Source: Streptomyces sp. NBC_01335 | Lineage (GTDB): Bacteria; Actinomycetota; Actinomycetes; Streptomycetales; Streptomycetaceae | DNA: 64,000 bases | Assembly (NCBI RefSeq): GCF_035953295.1 | Contig: NZ_CP108371.1 | Location: 1 to 64,000 of the forward strand | Direction of reading: 5' to 3' | Shown here: positions 1 to 7,560 of the stretch, piece by piece | Numbering within the stretch: position 1 is the stretch's first letter | Layout: the number at the start of each line of letters is the position of its first letter | Position numbers and translations under genes: made by a program | The notes under the pieces: model-generated | Told to the model about the DNA's origin: nothing | Database searches by the model: none | Seen by the model: the letters and a program-made list of their open reading frames with translations, nothing else

Positions 1-330
1 TGCCGGAACGGTGCGCCACGGGTGGTCCCTACGGGCTGCGCCCGTAGCAGCGAGCCGGGTCGCTTCGCTCCCCGGCCGCTCCCGCTCCGCGTGAGCGGAG
101 GCGGTTCGCTTCGGTCACCACCAGGCGGCACGCGCTCCGCGCCCACCGCCAACCGCAGGGCGGGCGGCCCGCGTTGCGGGCCGGGGCCGGCCTCCGGCCG
201 CCCGGTGGCCTCCGCTGCGCTCCAGCCACCAAAGACGCAGCAGCAGCGTCAGGGTGCGGGCCCAACTCCCCGTGCGGGTAACGCGTGCCACGCTCCGCGC
301 GGCACGCCCACGGGCCTGCGGTCCCAGCAG
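1..330. repeat. Palindrome-packed GC block, subtelomere-like
   Basis: Short hairpins with small loops follow one another closely. Examples are CTACGGGC/GCCCGTAG with loop TGC (29-47), GGCCCGC/GCGGGCC with loop GTT (166-182), GGTGGC/GCCACC (204-230) and GCGTGCC/GGCACGC (283-307). Phrases such as GGCTGCGCCC, CTTCGCTCC and GCTCCGCG recur. Streptomyces telomeres and their flanks are built of just such densely packed, small-loop palindromes, and tap/tpg genes lie nearby. The canonical extreme terminus is not present, so this is at best just inside an end. Reading frames through it are low-complexity and are not called. Confidence 0.5.
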
Positions 331-844
331 CAGCAAGAGGAGGGGGAGGTGACAGGCAGTTGAGGCAGGGTGAGGGGTCGAACAGAGATAGGGGAGGGGT
401 GAGGCGAGAGGACCGGGGGGTTGCTTCAAAGAGAGAGGCTAGCTTAAGACTGGAGAGGTGATACACCACCTCCCGGCAGGCAAAATGCGTTGCGAGAATA
501 CTTCACTGATGTAGCTCAGCATGAATAGAAAAAGGGCGTGCGGTTGCGGTGCGGTTGATTAAGCACAGTGAAGGAGTAAGTACTTGGGATTGTCGGGGAG
601 GAATCCCGGAAGAATTCCAAAAACCAAAATGGGTCGGCTCGGAAGCGCGAGGTCGCTGAGGGTGGGCAGACCTGGGATGGGCGTGTTGGTTGGCGGCGCT
701 GGCGACTGGGCGGGGAGCGGCACGTGTCGAGGGGCAGGGGTCGCAAGACCTGCGCGGTCACCGTGACCTCAACCACTGATATAAGGCGAGATCAAGAAAC
801 CGCAGGTCAGAGCGTTGCGGATCTGGAGATCTGTACCGACTGAG
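331..844. other. Gene-free, AT-richer tract
   Basis: No gene is supported. Between about 430 and 620 the base composition is clearly less GC-rich than the surroundings, with short A and T runs. The tract leads straight into the repeat cluster ahead of the winged-helix genes, so it could be part of an origin or simply promoter DNA. Confidence 0.4.
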
Positions 845-1076
845 GGGACACATCACGGTCGATGTGTCCCGGCTGAGGGGGCATAACGATGTCTCGATGT
901 CAACTGGAAGCGACACCCCTCCCTGCAGCGTGTCAAGTGGAGGCGACATGTAGGGACGGATGTGTCCCGGGCCGGTCCGTCCGGTGGACAGGGGGGGAGA
1001 TCTGTCCCTCCAGGGGGGACACAACTTGTTCGGCATGTCGTGTCGGCGCGACATGCATGTCAAGCGCAGGTGACAT
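845..1076. repeat. TGTC/GACA repeat cluster (iterons or operators)
   Basis: Three 19-bp copies close to TGTCAAGTGGAGGCGACAT start at 898, 931 and 1058; each is itself an imperfect TGTC...GACA dyad. Around them are a perfect 10-bp-arm inverted repeat GGGACACATC/GATGTGTCCC (845-870), a further GATGTGTCCC (959-968), GGACAG/CTGTCC (984-1007) and CATGTCG/CGACATG (1034-1055). The cluster ends 44 bases before the start of the first winged-helix gene. It may be an origin with iterons, an autoregulatory operator, or both. Confidence 0.65.
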
Positions 1077-1119
1077 ACTGCTTCGCGTCGCAGAGATCAA
1101 CAGCTTGGAGAGCAGCCTC

Positions 1120-1821
1120 GTGTCGACAGAGCCGCAGCGCCGCCGTACAAGCCCCCGTGGGGCGCCGCAGCCGAAGCTGCCGCTGGGGGATCCGTCCGAC
1201 GCCTGGAATCAGCCGCTGCGGCCCGTCAAGGACTTGGATGAGGTAGCCCGGGCCTACCCCGGCCGCAAGCTCACGCTGGATAGCGAGCGGAAGCCGCTGG
1301 AGTTCTACGGGCCGGTCGATGAGCCGAACGCCTTCTCCATGGACAGCCTGGAGTTCTTCCTGGTCATCGCGCAGTTCTTCCGCGAGGCCTTGCCGCTGCG
1401 GCTGATTCTGCTGATGATCGCGTGCCAGAAGGCCGGCGGGCGCATCTCCCTGACCCAGGACGAGATGGCGATCGTCCTGGACGTGGCGCGCACCAAGGTG
1501 AACGAGGCGTTGCACGACGTCATGTCGCACGGGATCGTGTTCCGGGTGAAGCGCGGTGTCTACCAGTTCAACCCGCCTTACTCCTACCGGGTTGCCGAGT
1601 TCATTCCGGGTACGGAGACCACAGAGGCGCGGTACGTCCGGGTCGACCAGCACGAGACCATCGCGAAGATCCGGTCGGATGAGGCGCTGCCCGACCTGGT
1701 GCGCTTCCCCTCGCTGGAGCGGATGCGTCAGGAGATTGAACAGATGCGCGAGGAACGGGCGAAGATGCGTGCTGAACGCCGCCAGGAGCGGGCGCAGCAG
1801 AAGAGGGGGGCCGAACAGTGA
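1120..1821 (+). CDS. Winged-helix protein, possible replication initiator (paralogue 1)
   Basis: The protein has 233 residues from a GTG with GGAG about ten bases upstream; the frame is open further upstream but only through the repeat cluster. Residues about 75-155 form a winged-helix unit, with a helix containing TQDEMAIVLDVARTKVNEA near 114-133 and a wing ending KRGVYQFNP near 145-153. The last 35 residues are a highly charged coiled coil. The next gene carries the same core, so the two are paralogues, and the stop and start overlap as GTGA, suggesting coupled translation. No nickase, helicase or primase motif is visible. The upstream repeats and the plasmid setting make replication initiation or copy control my inference; a plain MarR-like regulator is the alternative. 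Confidence 0.6.
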   Translation: MSTEPQRRRTSPRGAPQPKLPLGDPSDAWNQPLRPVKDLDEVARAYPGRKLTLDSERKPLEFYGPVDEPNAFSMDSLEFFLVIAQFFREALPLRLILLMIACQKAGGRISLTQDEMAIVLDVARTKVNEALHDVMSHGIVFRVKRGVYQFNPPYSYRVAEFIPGTETTEARYVRVDQHETIAKIRSDEALPDLVRFPSLERMRQEIEQMREERAKMRAERRQERAQQKRGAEQ

Positions 1822-2264
1822 GTGGTCTGCATTTCGCCGCGGTGAACGCGGAAGGGATCGTCGCCGACCTGGACCTGCTGCCCGCGGCCTACCGCGTGCT
1901 GCTGAAGATGCGCGCCCACAGCGAGCCGGGCGGCCGGATCGAGGTTGATCAAATCACTCTCGCGCAGATGCTCGGGTTGAGCCGGGCCTCAGTGAACGCG
2001 GCTCTGCGAGACCTCGACCTGGCGCAGCTGGTGAAGAAGCAGCGGGCTGGCGTCTACCAGCTCAACCCGATGGTGGCTGGCTACCTCTCCCCCGAGGACG
2101 CCGTGGCGGCGGTCAAGACGATGCCGAAGAGCCAGCGCCTGAACTCCTCCAGCTTCGTGGAGCAGTACCGCCAGGCCGTCACGGCCTACCAGGACCAGCT
2201 CGCCGAGAAGCGCCGGCAGCGCGAGGACACCAAGCGCCGACAGAACCTCAAGGCCGTGTCCTGA
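1818..2264 (+). CDS. Winged-helix protein, paralogue 2
   Basis: This 148-residue protein is translationally coupled to the preceding gene through a GTGA overlap. The winged-helix core lies at about residues 14-80, with GGRIEVDQITLAQMLGLSR and a wing ending RAGVYQLNP, matching the neighbour position by position (GGRI, VNxAL, GVYQxNP). The C-terminal 50 residues are basic and helical. A two-gene rep locus of unequal paralogues is known from linear Streptomyces plasmids, which fits but does not prove a replication role. A strong hairpin follows the stop. Confidence 0.6.
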   Translation: MSGLHFAAVNAEGIVADLDLLPAAYRVLLKMRAHSEPGGRIEVDQITLAQMLGLSRASVNAALRDLDLAQLVKKQRAGVYQLNPMVAGYLSPEDAVAAVKTMPKSQRLNSSSFVEQYRQAVTAYQDQLAEKRRQREDTKRRQNLKAVS

Positions 2265-2280
2265 CCCATGGCTCATCCCG

Positions 2281-2310
2281 GCGGCGCTGCACCCACTGGT
2301 GCAGCGCCGC
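2281..2310. terminator. Terminator hairpin between convergent genes
   Basis: GCGGCGCTGCACC pairs perfectly with GGTGCAGCGCCGC around a CACT loop, 16 bases after the stop of the winged-helix pair. There is no T run, as is usual in Streptomyces. It can serve both this operon and the facing peptidase gene. Confidence 0.8.
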
Positions 2311-2382
2311 TCGTGCGTGTTCATCGTTCCCCTAGAGGGGAAACGGAGTTCCCCACGGCACCAGGGGCGGCCTGTCAGGCAG

Positions 2383-3696
2383 TCAGTAGGAACAGCCGCT
2401 GGTGGGGAGGCTGATCGGCGCCGGAGGTGTCACGTCGTCGTACAGAGCGAGAAGCAGCGGCTGCGGGCAGTGCTTCACGCCGCCGATCCGGATCTCGAAG
2501 TGGAGGTGCGGGCCGGTGGACTGTCCCGTGTTCCCGGATTCCCCGAGGTACTGGCCGGGTGTCACTGTGGCCCCTGCGGCAACCCCCCGCGAGTCGAGGT
2601 GGCCGTAGATGTACGTCGTGCCGTCGGCGCTCGTCAAGGTGATGCCGTTGCCGAAGCCGCCGTCGATGTAGCCGACGGTGCCGCGCGTGACCGCGTACAC
2701 CGGTGTGCCGATCGGGACCTGGATGTCGATGGCCGCGTAGTCGTGGTGAGGGTCGTCCAGCTCGCTGCGGGGAACCGCGGACTGGGGCAGCACGTAGGCG
2801 TAGTCGTTGCCCACGCAGGTGGCGGTCTCCGCCTCGGCGGACAGCAGGATCTGGGTCCAGCCGGACGTGTCGACCGGGTCGTCGTTGTGGTAGACGATGT
2901 CGCTTCCGGAGCCGTCGGTGGGATTCGCGTCCTGGTACCAGTACATGCCGCCGGCCGATGTCACGCCGTAGTAGAGGCCGCCGCCGGGGGAGACCAGATT
3001 CTCGAAGCCCGACCAGTTGGCTGACGCCAGCAGGTTGCTCGACCAGGCGCCCGCGCTGTCGATCCGGTACTCGACGAGCCGCCCGTCCGCGGTGTTCGCG
3101 AGGAGCCGGTCGTCACCCGTGGAGGTGAGGGTTTTCAGGACGAAGCCGGTGCCAATCTCGCGGCGCTGGCCGATGTGTTCGGGTCCGGTCGGCTTGGGCT
3201 GGGAGACCAGGTACTGGATCAGCATGCCGCCGGCGGTCCCGTACAGGTGGCCGTGTCCGTCGTACACGAGCTTGTCGTGCGTCCAGCCGGTGCCGATCTG
3301 CACCGGCGAACTCAACAGGGCGAGCGAGAGGTTGTTGGTCTTCACGTCGATCCGGTACAGCGTGCCCGCACTGTCGGTGGCCAACACCGTGTTGAAGTTC
3401 AGTGTCGCCATGGCCTTCGGGACGAAGCCGAGGTCGGGTCCCACCAGTGTCTTGAGCCGGTCACCGCTCGAGGGATCGATCTGGGAGTAGGTCAGACGGC
3501 CGTCGGCCAGCGCTCCGTAGATCGACACCGATCCGGAGCAGCCCGCGTCCGCAGCGGCTTGGGCGGCAGCGTACGAAGCTGCGTTTGTGGCGGGTTCGGC
3601 CGCCCGAGCCGTAGCGGTGGTGACGGACACAAGGCCGAGAGCCAGGCCCCCCGTGAGGAGCGCGCGGACGGCGCCGCGGCGCCTGCTGGTCTGCAA
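2383..3696 (-). CDS. Secreted M23-family peptidase
   Basis: A zinc endopeptidase of 437 residues that should cut peptidoglycan cross-bridges outside the membrane. The TTG start is chosen because GGAGG lies seven bases upstream and the protein then opens with a classic signal peptide (TSRRRGAVRALL, hydrophobic core, cleavage near ARA-AEP). Residues about 50-290 have repeated short beta units with Y/W-D patterns, resembling a tachylectin-like propeller that may bind sugars. The C-terminal third is the M23 domain: zinc ligands H318 and D324 in HHDYAAID, and HLH at 397-399. Such enzymes are found on conjugative elements where they may open the wall, but this one stands alone and points away from the transfer genes. 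Confidence 0.93.
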   Translation of the reverse strand: MQTSRRRGAVRALLTGGLALGLVSVTTATARAAEPATNAASYAAAQAAADAGCSGSVSIYGALADGRLTYSQIDPSSGDRLKTLVGPDLGFVPKAMATLNFNTVLATDSAGTLYRIDVKTNNLSLALLSSPVQIGTGWTHDKLVYDGHGHLYGTAGGMLIQYLVSQPKPTGPEHIGQRREIGTGFVLKTLTSTGDDRLLANTADGRLVEYRIDSAGAWSSNLLASANWSGFENLVSPGGGLYYGVTSAGGMYWYQDANPTDGSGSDIVYHNDDPVDTSGWTQILLSAEAETATCVGNDYAYVLPQSAVPRSELDDPHHDYAAIDIQVPIGTPVYAVTRGTVGYIDGGFGNGITLTSADGTTYIYGHLDSRGVAAGATVTPGQYLGESGNTGQSTGPHLHFEIRIGGVKHCPQPLLLALYDDVTPPAPISLPTSGCSY

Positions 3697-4163
3697 CGTA
3701 GGACCTCCGTGGTGTGTGGTCCGGCGTAGCGCGCCGCCGGGGTGCCCGGCGAACACCACCGGAATCTGCCGGGGTGTCGACAGGCAGAGGGTCCTGCCGA
3801 CACCTGCGAGCGTCTCCACGGAGCAGCCCGAAGCACTCTCACCGTGACTCATTTGTTACATGCGCATGCCAAATTGACCGGCGGAGTGCGTACAACGCGA
3901 CGCGTGAACCCCTTGACCGCCGCCCGGCCGGGCGTCCCGGCACGGCCCGGTCTCAGGTCACGCCCTCCGCCGCCGCATCTTGTCGTCCAGTCCCATTCGC
4001 GCCTCCTTCGACAGGGACGCGGCGCCGTTCTCGTGTGCTGAGGGCGCCGTACGCGTCCCGCGCACGGGACGCGTAGGTCAGATACGCGCACACGGTTCCC
4101 GCAGGCGGGAAACGCGCAGCTCACAGCCTTGAAAAAGGGATCATGAGCGGCCCCCTTGCGCCT
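3697..4163. other. Intergenic region between divergent genes
   Basis: No gene is supported. It must hold the promoters of the peptidase (leftward) and the kilB-like operon (rightward). One clear hairpin is present: ACGCGTCCCG/CGGGACGCGT with a four-base loop at 4051-4074. A smaller one, TTCCCGC/GCGGGAA, follows near 4097-4112. Confidence 0.5.
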
Positions 4164-4213
4164 CCTCCCCTGTATGAACTTCAATACGTGTATTGAAGTT
4201 CATACAGGGGAGG
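4164..4213. promoter_or_regulatory. 24-bp perfect inverted repeat overlapping the kilB-like RBS
   Basis: Two perfectly complementary 24-base arms (4164-4187 and 4190-4213) are separated by two bases. The right arm ends in GGGGAGG, the ribosome binding site of the gene starting at 4222, so in RNA the site would be locked in the stem. The inner 17 bases of each arm are AT-rich, unlike the flanking DNA. Possible roles are an operator dyad, a translational lock or a DNA processing site. Confidence 0.85.
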
Positions 4214-4221
4214 AATCCACC

Positions 4222-4704
4222 GTGTTAGTCACCCTCGTCACCGCCGCACTCGCCATCCTCGGCACCCTGCTCGGCTCGATCGTCAGCGGACGCTTCCAGG
4301 AACGCGCCGCCGAACGGACCGTCCGCGTCACCCATGGCGAGGCGATCCGCCGTGACCGCCTGGAGGCCGTCACCGCGCTCGCCTGCGCCGCCAGCGACCA
4401 CCGCCGGGCGATGTGGATGCGCGGCGACGCCGTCCTCACGCAGGCCGGCCCCGAGCGGATCAAGGCCCTGCGCGGCGAGAGCCACATGACCCGGTCCGCC
4501 GTCACCCGCCCGCTGGTCGCGCTGCGGGTGCTCATCGAGGACCACGCGGTGCGCGCCGCGGCCGACGAGATGATCGCGCGGACGTACGCGCTGCGCGACG
4601 CGTACACCAGCACCGAGGACCTGACCGCCGCCCGGGAGGCCGCGAAGGTCGCCCACGACTCCTTCGTCGACGTCGCCGCCGGCTACCTCAGCCGGACCGC
4701 CTGA
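4222..4704 (+). CDS. KilB-like plasmid transfer protein
   Basis: A 160-residue protein from a GTG placed six bases after GGGGAGGAA. It begins with one membrane segment (about residues 2-20, LVTAALAILGTLLGSIVSG) followed by a charged helical domain with ALACAASDHRRAMWMRGD and ESHMTRSAVTRPLVALRVL. This order and these phrases match the KilB family of Streptomyces conjugative and integrative elements, whose members are linked to plasmid spread and are toxic when unregulated. It heads a four-gene operon and its ribosome site is buried in a large inverted repeat, in keeping with tight control. The family call is from memory of sequence pattern. Confidence 0.68.
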   Translation: MLVTLVTAALAILGTLLGSIVSGRFQERAAERTVRVTHGEAIRRDRLEAVTALACAASDHRRAMWMRGDAVLTQAGPERIKALRGESHMTRSAVTRPLVALRVLIEDHAVRAAADEMIARTYALRDAYTSTEDLTAAREAAKVAHDSFVDVAAGYLSRTA

Positions 4705-4733
4705 ACCCCGCCCGCCGAGACAGGAATCCCGTC

Positions 4734-5081
4734 ATGGAGCACACGGCCACGGAGATCGTGAAGGCCGCCGACATCACCGCCATCGAGACCAGCGCCGACC
4801 GGGGCGCCGTCGACAGCGAGCCCGCGCACCTGGCCCCGGCGGCCGCCGCCGCGCTCGGGCTGCTCGCCGACGCCATCAAGCGGGGCACCGCCGACCGCGA
4901 CACCGTCGTCCAGGCCCTGAAGGAGGCGGCCGTCCACGAGCGCTTCGCCGACGTCCTGGCGGCCGCGTCCGAGAACGTCATGGACGAGACCGAGGACCCG
5001 TTCGACTTCGACGCCCGCCTGGATGCCGACAACCTCTCGGGCGCGGCCTCTCAGGTCCGCGACCTCTTCCGCTGGCTGTAG
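4734..5081 (+). CDS. Hypothetical acidic helical protein
   Basis: 115 residues, second gene of the kilB-like operon, 29 bases after the first. The product is acidic, alanine-rich and predicted all-helical, with LAPAAAAALGLLADAIKRGT in the middle and a hydrophobic-aromatic end VRDLFRWL. No signal peptide, membrane segment or known motif is visible. Confidence 0.75.
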   Translation: MEHTATEIVKAADITAIETSADRGAVDSEPAHLAPAAAAALGLLADAIKRGTADRDTVVQALKEAAVHERFADVLAAASENVMDETEDPFDFDARLDADNLSGAASQVRDLFRWL

Positions 5082-5125
5082 ACCCGCCCGCCGGCCAACC
5101 ACCCGACACCCGCGAGGGAGACACC

Positions 5126-5314
5126 GTGTTCACCGGAACCGCCGAAGAACTCCGCGCCCGCCAGGCGCAGGCCCGCGAGCTCGCGGAGCAGGCCGCCGCG
5201 CTGCTGGACCAGATCGACGCGCTGGGCCTGGGCGCGGGCGGCGGGCAGCTGCTCACCCCCGGGGGCATCATCCGTAACCGGCCCGGCCAGGGCTGGACCG
5301 TCGCCGACCGCTGA
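5126..5314 (+). CDS. Small coiled-coil hypothetical protein
   Basis: 62 residues from GTG with GAGGGAGA upstream. Residues 5-35 form an amphipathic helix (EELRARQAQARELAEQAAAL); the rest is glycine-rich. It is the third gene of the kilB-like operon, and the function is unknown. Confidence 0.7.
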   Translation: MFTGTAEELRARQAQARELAEQAAALLDQIDALGLGAGGGQLLTPGGIIRNRPGQGWTVADR

Positions 5315-5341
5315 CCGATCCACCCGAGGAAGGAGACCGCG

Positions 5342-5728
5342 GTGACCGACCCCGCGTCCGACAACCACCGCCAGGAGCAGCTCCTGGTCCCGCTCGCCGC
5401 CGAGGACGTCGCCGCGCTCGGCAGCGACGGCGAGCAGCTGGCCGCGCTGCTCGCCACGGCGCTGCACGGCCTGGCGCTGCTGCGCACGGGCCGCGCGAGC
5501 GCCGCCGAACTCGCGGCCGCCATCGAGGGCACCACCGGGCTGCTGGAGCGGCTGGAGGCCGTACGGGACGCCTCGCTGCGCCAGCCCGCCGCCAAGGACG
5601 TCTCGCACGCCGAACTGGCCGCGGCGATGCACCTGGAGAGCCGGGCGACCGCGCAGTCCCGCCGCCGCACCTTGCTGCGGAACCCGGTGAGCGACCTGGA
5701 GCGGTGGGCCACCGGCACCACCGGCTGA
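5342..5728 (+). CDS. Hypothetical helical protein
   Basis: 128 residues from GTG behind a strong AAGGAG. It is alanine- and leucine-rich and mostly helical, ending in a basic stretch with QSRRRTLLRNPVSDLERW. It is the last gene of the kilB-like operon and is followed within ten bases by an inverted repeat. No family is recognised. Confidence 0.72.
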   Translation: MTDPASDNHRQEQLLVPLAAEDVAALGSDGEQLAALLATALHGLALLRTGRASAAELAAAIEGTTGLLERLEAVRDASLRQPAAKDVSHAELAAAMHLESRATAQSRRRTLLRNPVSDLERWATGTTG

Positions 5729-5736
5729 CCCGATGC

Positions 5737-5784
5737 AGCGGCTCCGTGCAGCAGACGAACGTCCGTTTGCTGCACGGAGCCGCT
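5737..5784. terminator. 17-bp-arm inverted repeat after the kilB-like operon
   Basis: AGCGGCTCCGTGCAGCA and its exact complement are separated by 14 bases that pair further (ACG/CGT). It lies nine bases beyond the stop of the last operon gene, so a terminator is most likely; there is no T run. Confidence 0.65.
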
Positions 5785-5823
5785 ACCCGTGCAGCACCCG
5801 TGTCCCGCCCGGGGCCGGCCTCG

Positions 5824-5844
5824 AAATGTCATCGCTCTCCGGCA
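5824..5844 (+). repeat. Dispersed 21-bp motif, copy 1
   Basis: Contains ATGTCATCGCTCTCCGG. The same 21 bases occur inverted at 57802-57822, and similarity continues weakly for about 40 bases downstream of each copy. No gene follows this copy in its own direction before the convergent toxin gene. Confidence 0.7.
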
Positions 5845-5937
5845 CCACCCGGCACCACAGAACACCACCACCCACTCACTGGGCCGCACCTCACGACCAC
5901 CGTGCAGCACCACGTGCTACCCGGTGGCAGCACACAC

Positions 5938-5974
5938 AGCAGCGCCCCGGACCTTCGCGGTCCGGGGCGCTGCT
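5938..5974. terminator. Strong bidirectional terminator
   Basis: Sixteen-base perfect arms (AGCAGCGCCCCGGACC and its complement) enclose a TTCGC loop, 20 bases beyond the stop of the leftward toxin gene. It separates that operon from the rightward kilB-like operon. Confidence 0.85.
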
Positions 5975-5993
5975 ATCGGTGCTCGGGAGGCCC

Positions 5994-6251
5994 CTACGCC
6001 TCAACGTAGGCGACGATCGTGATCGTCCGCAGGGCCGTTACGAAGTAGATGACCCGGACACCGTCGATCTCGTCCGCGTAGTCGCGCAGCAGGGTGCCGG
6101 GCACCTCGGTGCCCAGCTCCGGGTTGACGCTGATCGCGACGATCGCGCGGTCCAGGCGGTGCGTCTCGGACGCGGTGAGCTTGGACAGCTGGGTGAGCGC
6201 GGGCTCCACCGTGATGACGCGCGAGCGGCGCGGCCCGTGCTCAGGCGACAC
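5994..6251 (-). CDS. RelE/ParE-type toxin
   Basis: 85 residues. The GTG start lies 11 bases inside the upstream antitoxin gene, the usual overlapping arrangement of type II pairs. The fold pattern fits the RelE/ParE superfamily: an N-terminal helix pair (ALTQLSKL, THRLDRAIVAI), a middle segment PGTLLRDYADEIDGVRVIYFV, and a final strand TITIVAYVEA. RelE relatives cut mRNA on the ribosome while ParE relatives poison gyrase; the sequence does not decide which. The pair probably acts as a plasmid-stability module. Confidence 0.78.
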   Translation of the reverse strand: MSPEHGPRRSRVITVEPALTQLSKLTASETHRLDRAIVAISVNPELGTEVPGTLLRDYADEIDGVRVIYFVTALRTITIVAYVEA

Positions 6252-6471
6252 GGGGCTGCTCGTCAGCAAGACGGGCGAGATGCGCGTCGCGGGCCGTCTC
6301 CCACGGCACCCCGGTCTCCGGCGAGGGGTAGCCATTCGCGGCGATGTCCTCCAGCACCGAGGCGAGGACGTCGACCTTCGCGCGCTGGTCGGCCGCGTAC
6401 GCGCGGACCGATTCGGCGGCGTGCTCATCGAGGGGCTGGCGGGCGGGCGCGGGGGCCGGCTGCTGGCTCAT
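6241..6471 (-). CDS. Antitoxin of the RelE/ParE-like pair
   Basis: 76 residues from ATG with GGAG close upstream. The first 20 residues are proline/alanine-rich and probably disordered; residues 25-50 are a helix (ESVRAYAADQRAKVDVLASV) and the tail contains GVPWETARDAHLARL. It does not show a clear ribbon-helix-helix or HTH. The antitoxin role rests on size, order (upstream of and overlapping the toxin) and charge. Confidence 0.7.
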   Translation of the reverse strand: MSQQPAPAPARQPLDEHAAESVRAYAADQRAKVDVLASVLEDIAANGYPSPETGVPWETARDAHLARLADEQPRVA

Positions 6472-6566
6472 CCGGGACTCCTGTCTGACGTGTGTCACCA
6501 CGGTAGCGCCGGTCCGGGGCGCTCCGGGACGGTACGCACGAGACGGCGAGTAACGGAGGACATCGC

Positions 6567-7394
6567 CTACTCGGGCTGCTGAGGAAGCGCAGTTCCCTGA
6601 GCCCGCCAGTGGCCAAGCCACTCGTCAAGTTCCGCAGCGGTGTAGAGGTGTCCCAATCCATCTCTGCTGCGGGGGAGCGGGACGCCACGCCGCTGTGAGC
6701 GCAGTAGGTACTGCCGCATCGTGGCTGGCTTCCAGGGCACCAGCCCAGCGTCGTAGGCCTCCGCAAGCGAGTAGACGGATTCGCTCGAACCGGCAGGCGC
6801 TCCAGATTGAACATCGGAAAGGGCGGAAGGGGCAGTGCTGCCCTTGACTCCGAGCAACTCCCAGATGGGCCGGTCGCCCACGATCCAGTCCTCCAACAGG
6901 AGGCGGTCGACGATCTCGAGCTTCTGGGACTTGGCGAAGTCGCGGGCCCGCTTGCTGACTGCTCCGTTAGTCACCAACACGACGGCATTGCCTTTGTGTA
7001 CCGGCCGGCCGGTTCCGTTGAGGACCTGGAACTCTTGAACCCCGACCACCTTTCCGCCCAGCCCTTGCTTGCGATGCTTGCACTGAATGATCCAGAGCTG
7101 CCCGGCAGGATCCGTTGCCACGACATCTGCCCCGTTGTCTCCTGCTCCACCGACTCTCCGCACGTTGGTCGCGCCATCGCGGATCATCAGGTCGCGAACG
7201 AGGTACTCGAACTCTCGGTGGTCCAGCCCATCAACGCGTGCGGGGGAGCAGCACGAACGCTGGCATCGGAAAGCTGCGGCCTGCTGGCGTTTCTGATGTT
7301 GCGTTGCTAGCAGCCAACCAGCGGTTGCCGACGCTAAAAGCATGAGCGGCAAGAACCACAGAAAGGCTGGTGGGGCAGCGAGGGCGGCATACAT
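6567..7394 (-). CDS. Membrane-anchored Mrr-type restriction endonuclease
   Basis: 275 residues. An N-terminal hydrophobic segment (about 7-30) is followed by an Mrr catalytic domain: the REFEYLVRDLMIRDGATNVR lead-in, then GADVVATDPAGQLWIIQCKH, which supplies the D...QxK catalytic set, and VVLVTNGAVSKRARDFA. Around 205-260 there is a MerR-like recognition segment (MRQYLLRSQRRGVPLPRSRDG). Mrr-family enzymes cleave modified or foreign DNA. The membrane anchor plus Mrr core is a common Streptomyces variant. Its 5' end overlaps a small open frame left by the upstream gene. Confidence 0.83.
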   Translation of the reverse strand: MYAALAAPPAFLWFLPLMLLASATAGWLLATQHQKRQQAAAFRCQRSCCSPARVDGLDHREFEYLVRDLMIRDGATNVRRVGGAGDNGADVVATDPAGQLWIIQCKHRKQGLGGKVVGVQEFQVLNGTGRPVHKGNAVVLVTNGAVSKRARDFAKSQKLEIVDRLLLEDWIVGDRPIWELLGVKGSTAPSALSDVQSGAPAGSSESVYSLAEAYDAGLVPWKPATMRQYLLRSQRRGVPLPRSRDGLGHLYTAAELDEWLGHWRAQGTALPQQPE

Positions 7395-7560
7395 GCCGAC
7401 ACGATCTCAGGTACGACTGACACTGCCCGGAACTTCCGGAGGGTCTGCGCTTCAGAGCCCTTGAGCTGACCGAGCCGTTGGCGAGCAGGTTCTCGTAGTG
7501 GTGGCCGATGTCGCTGTGCTCGCTCCAGGTGGCCACCACCACCTCGTCCGCCGCGCTCAC
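7231..7560 (-). pseudogene. Small coupled frame, probably a gene remnant
   Basis: It starts at a GTG overlapping the stop of the upstream gene as GTGA. The first 32 codons read like a real protein (VSAADEVVVATWSEHSDIGH), but the remainder runs antisense-like and basic, into the reading frame of the Mrr gene. I read it as the first part of a gene whose 3' end was lost when the Mrr segment joined. Confidence 0.35.

Noticed and set aside
480..540. TGTAGCTCAG-like string suggesting a tRNA
   Set aside because: No acceptor stem or T-arm (GGTTCGA-type) sequence lies at the right distance, and no cloverleaf can be drawn.
889..1119. N-terminal extension of the first winged-helix gene
   Set aside because: The extension translates the DNA repeats and lacks a ribosome site; GTG at 1120 has one.
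4164..4213. CRISPR repeat or integrase attachment site
   Set aside because: It occurs once, has no spacer array, and no integrase or tRNA 3' end is next to it.
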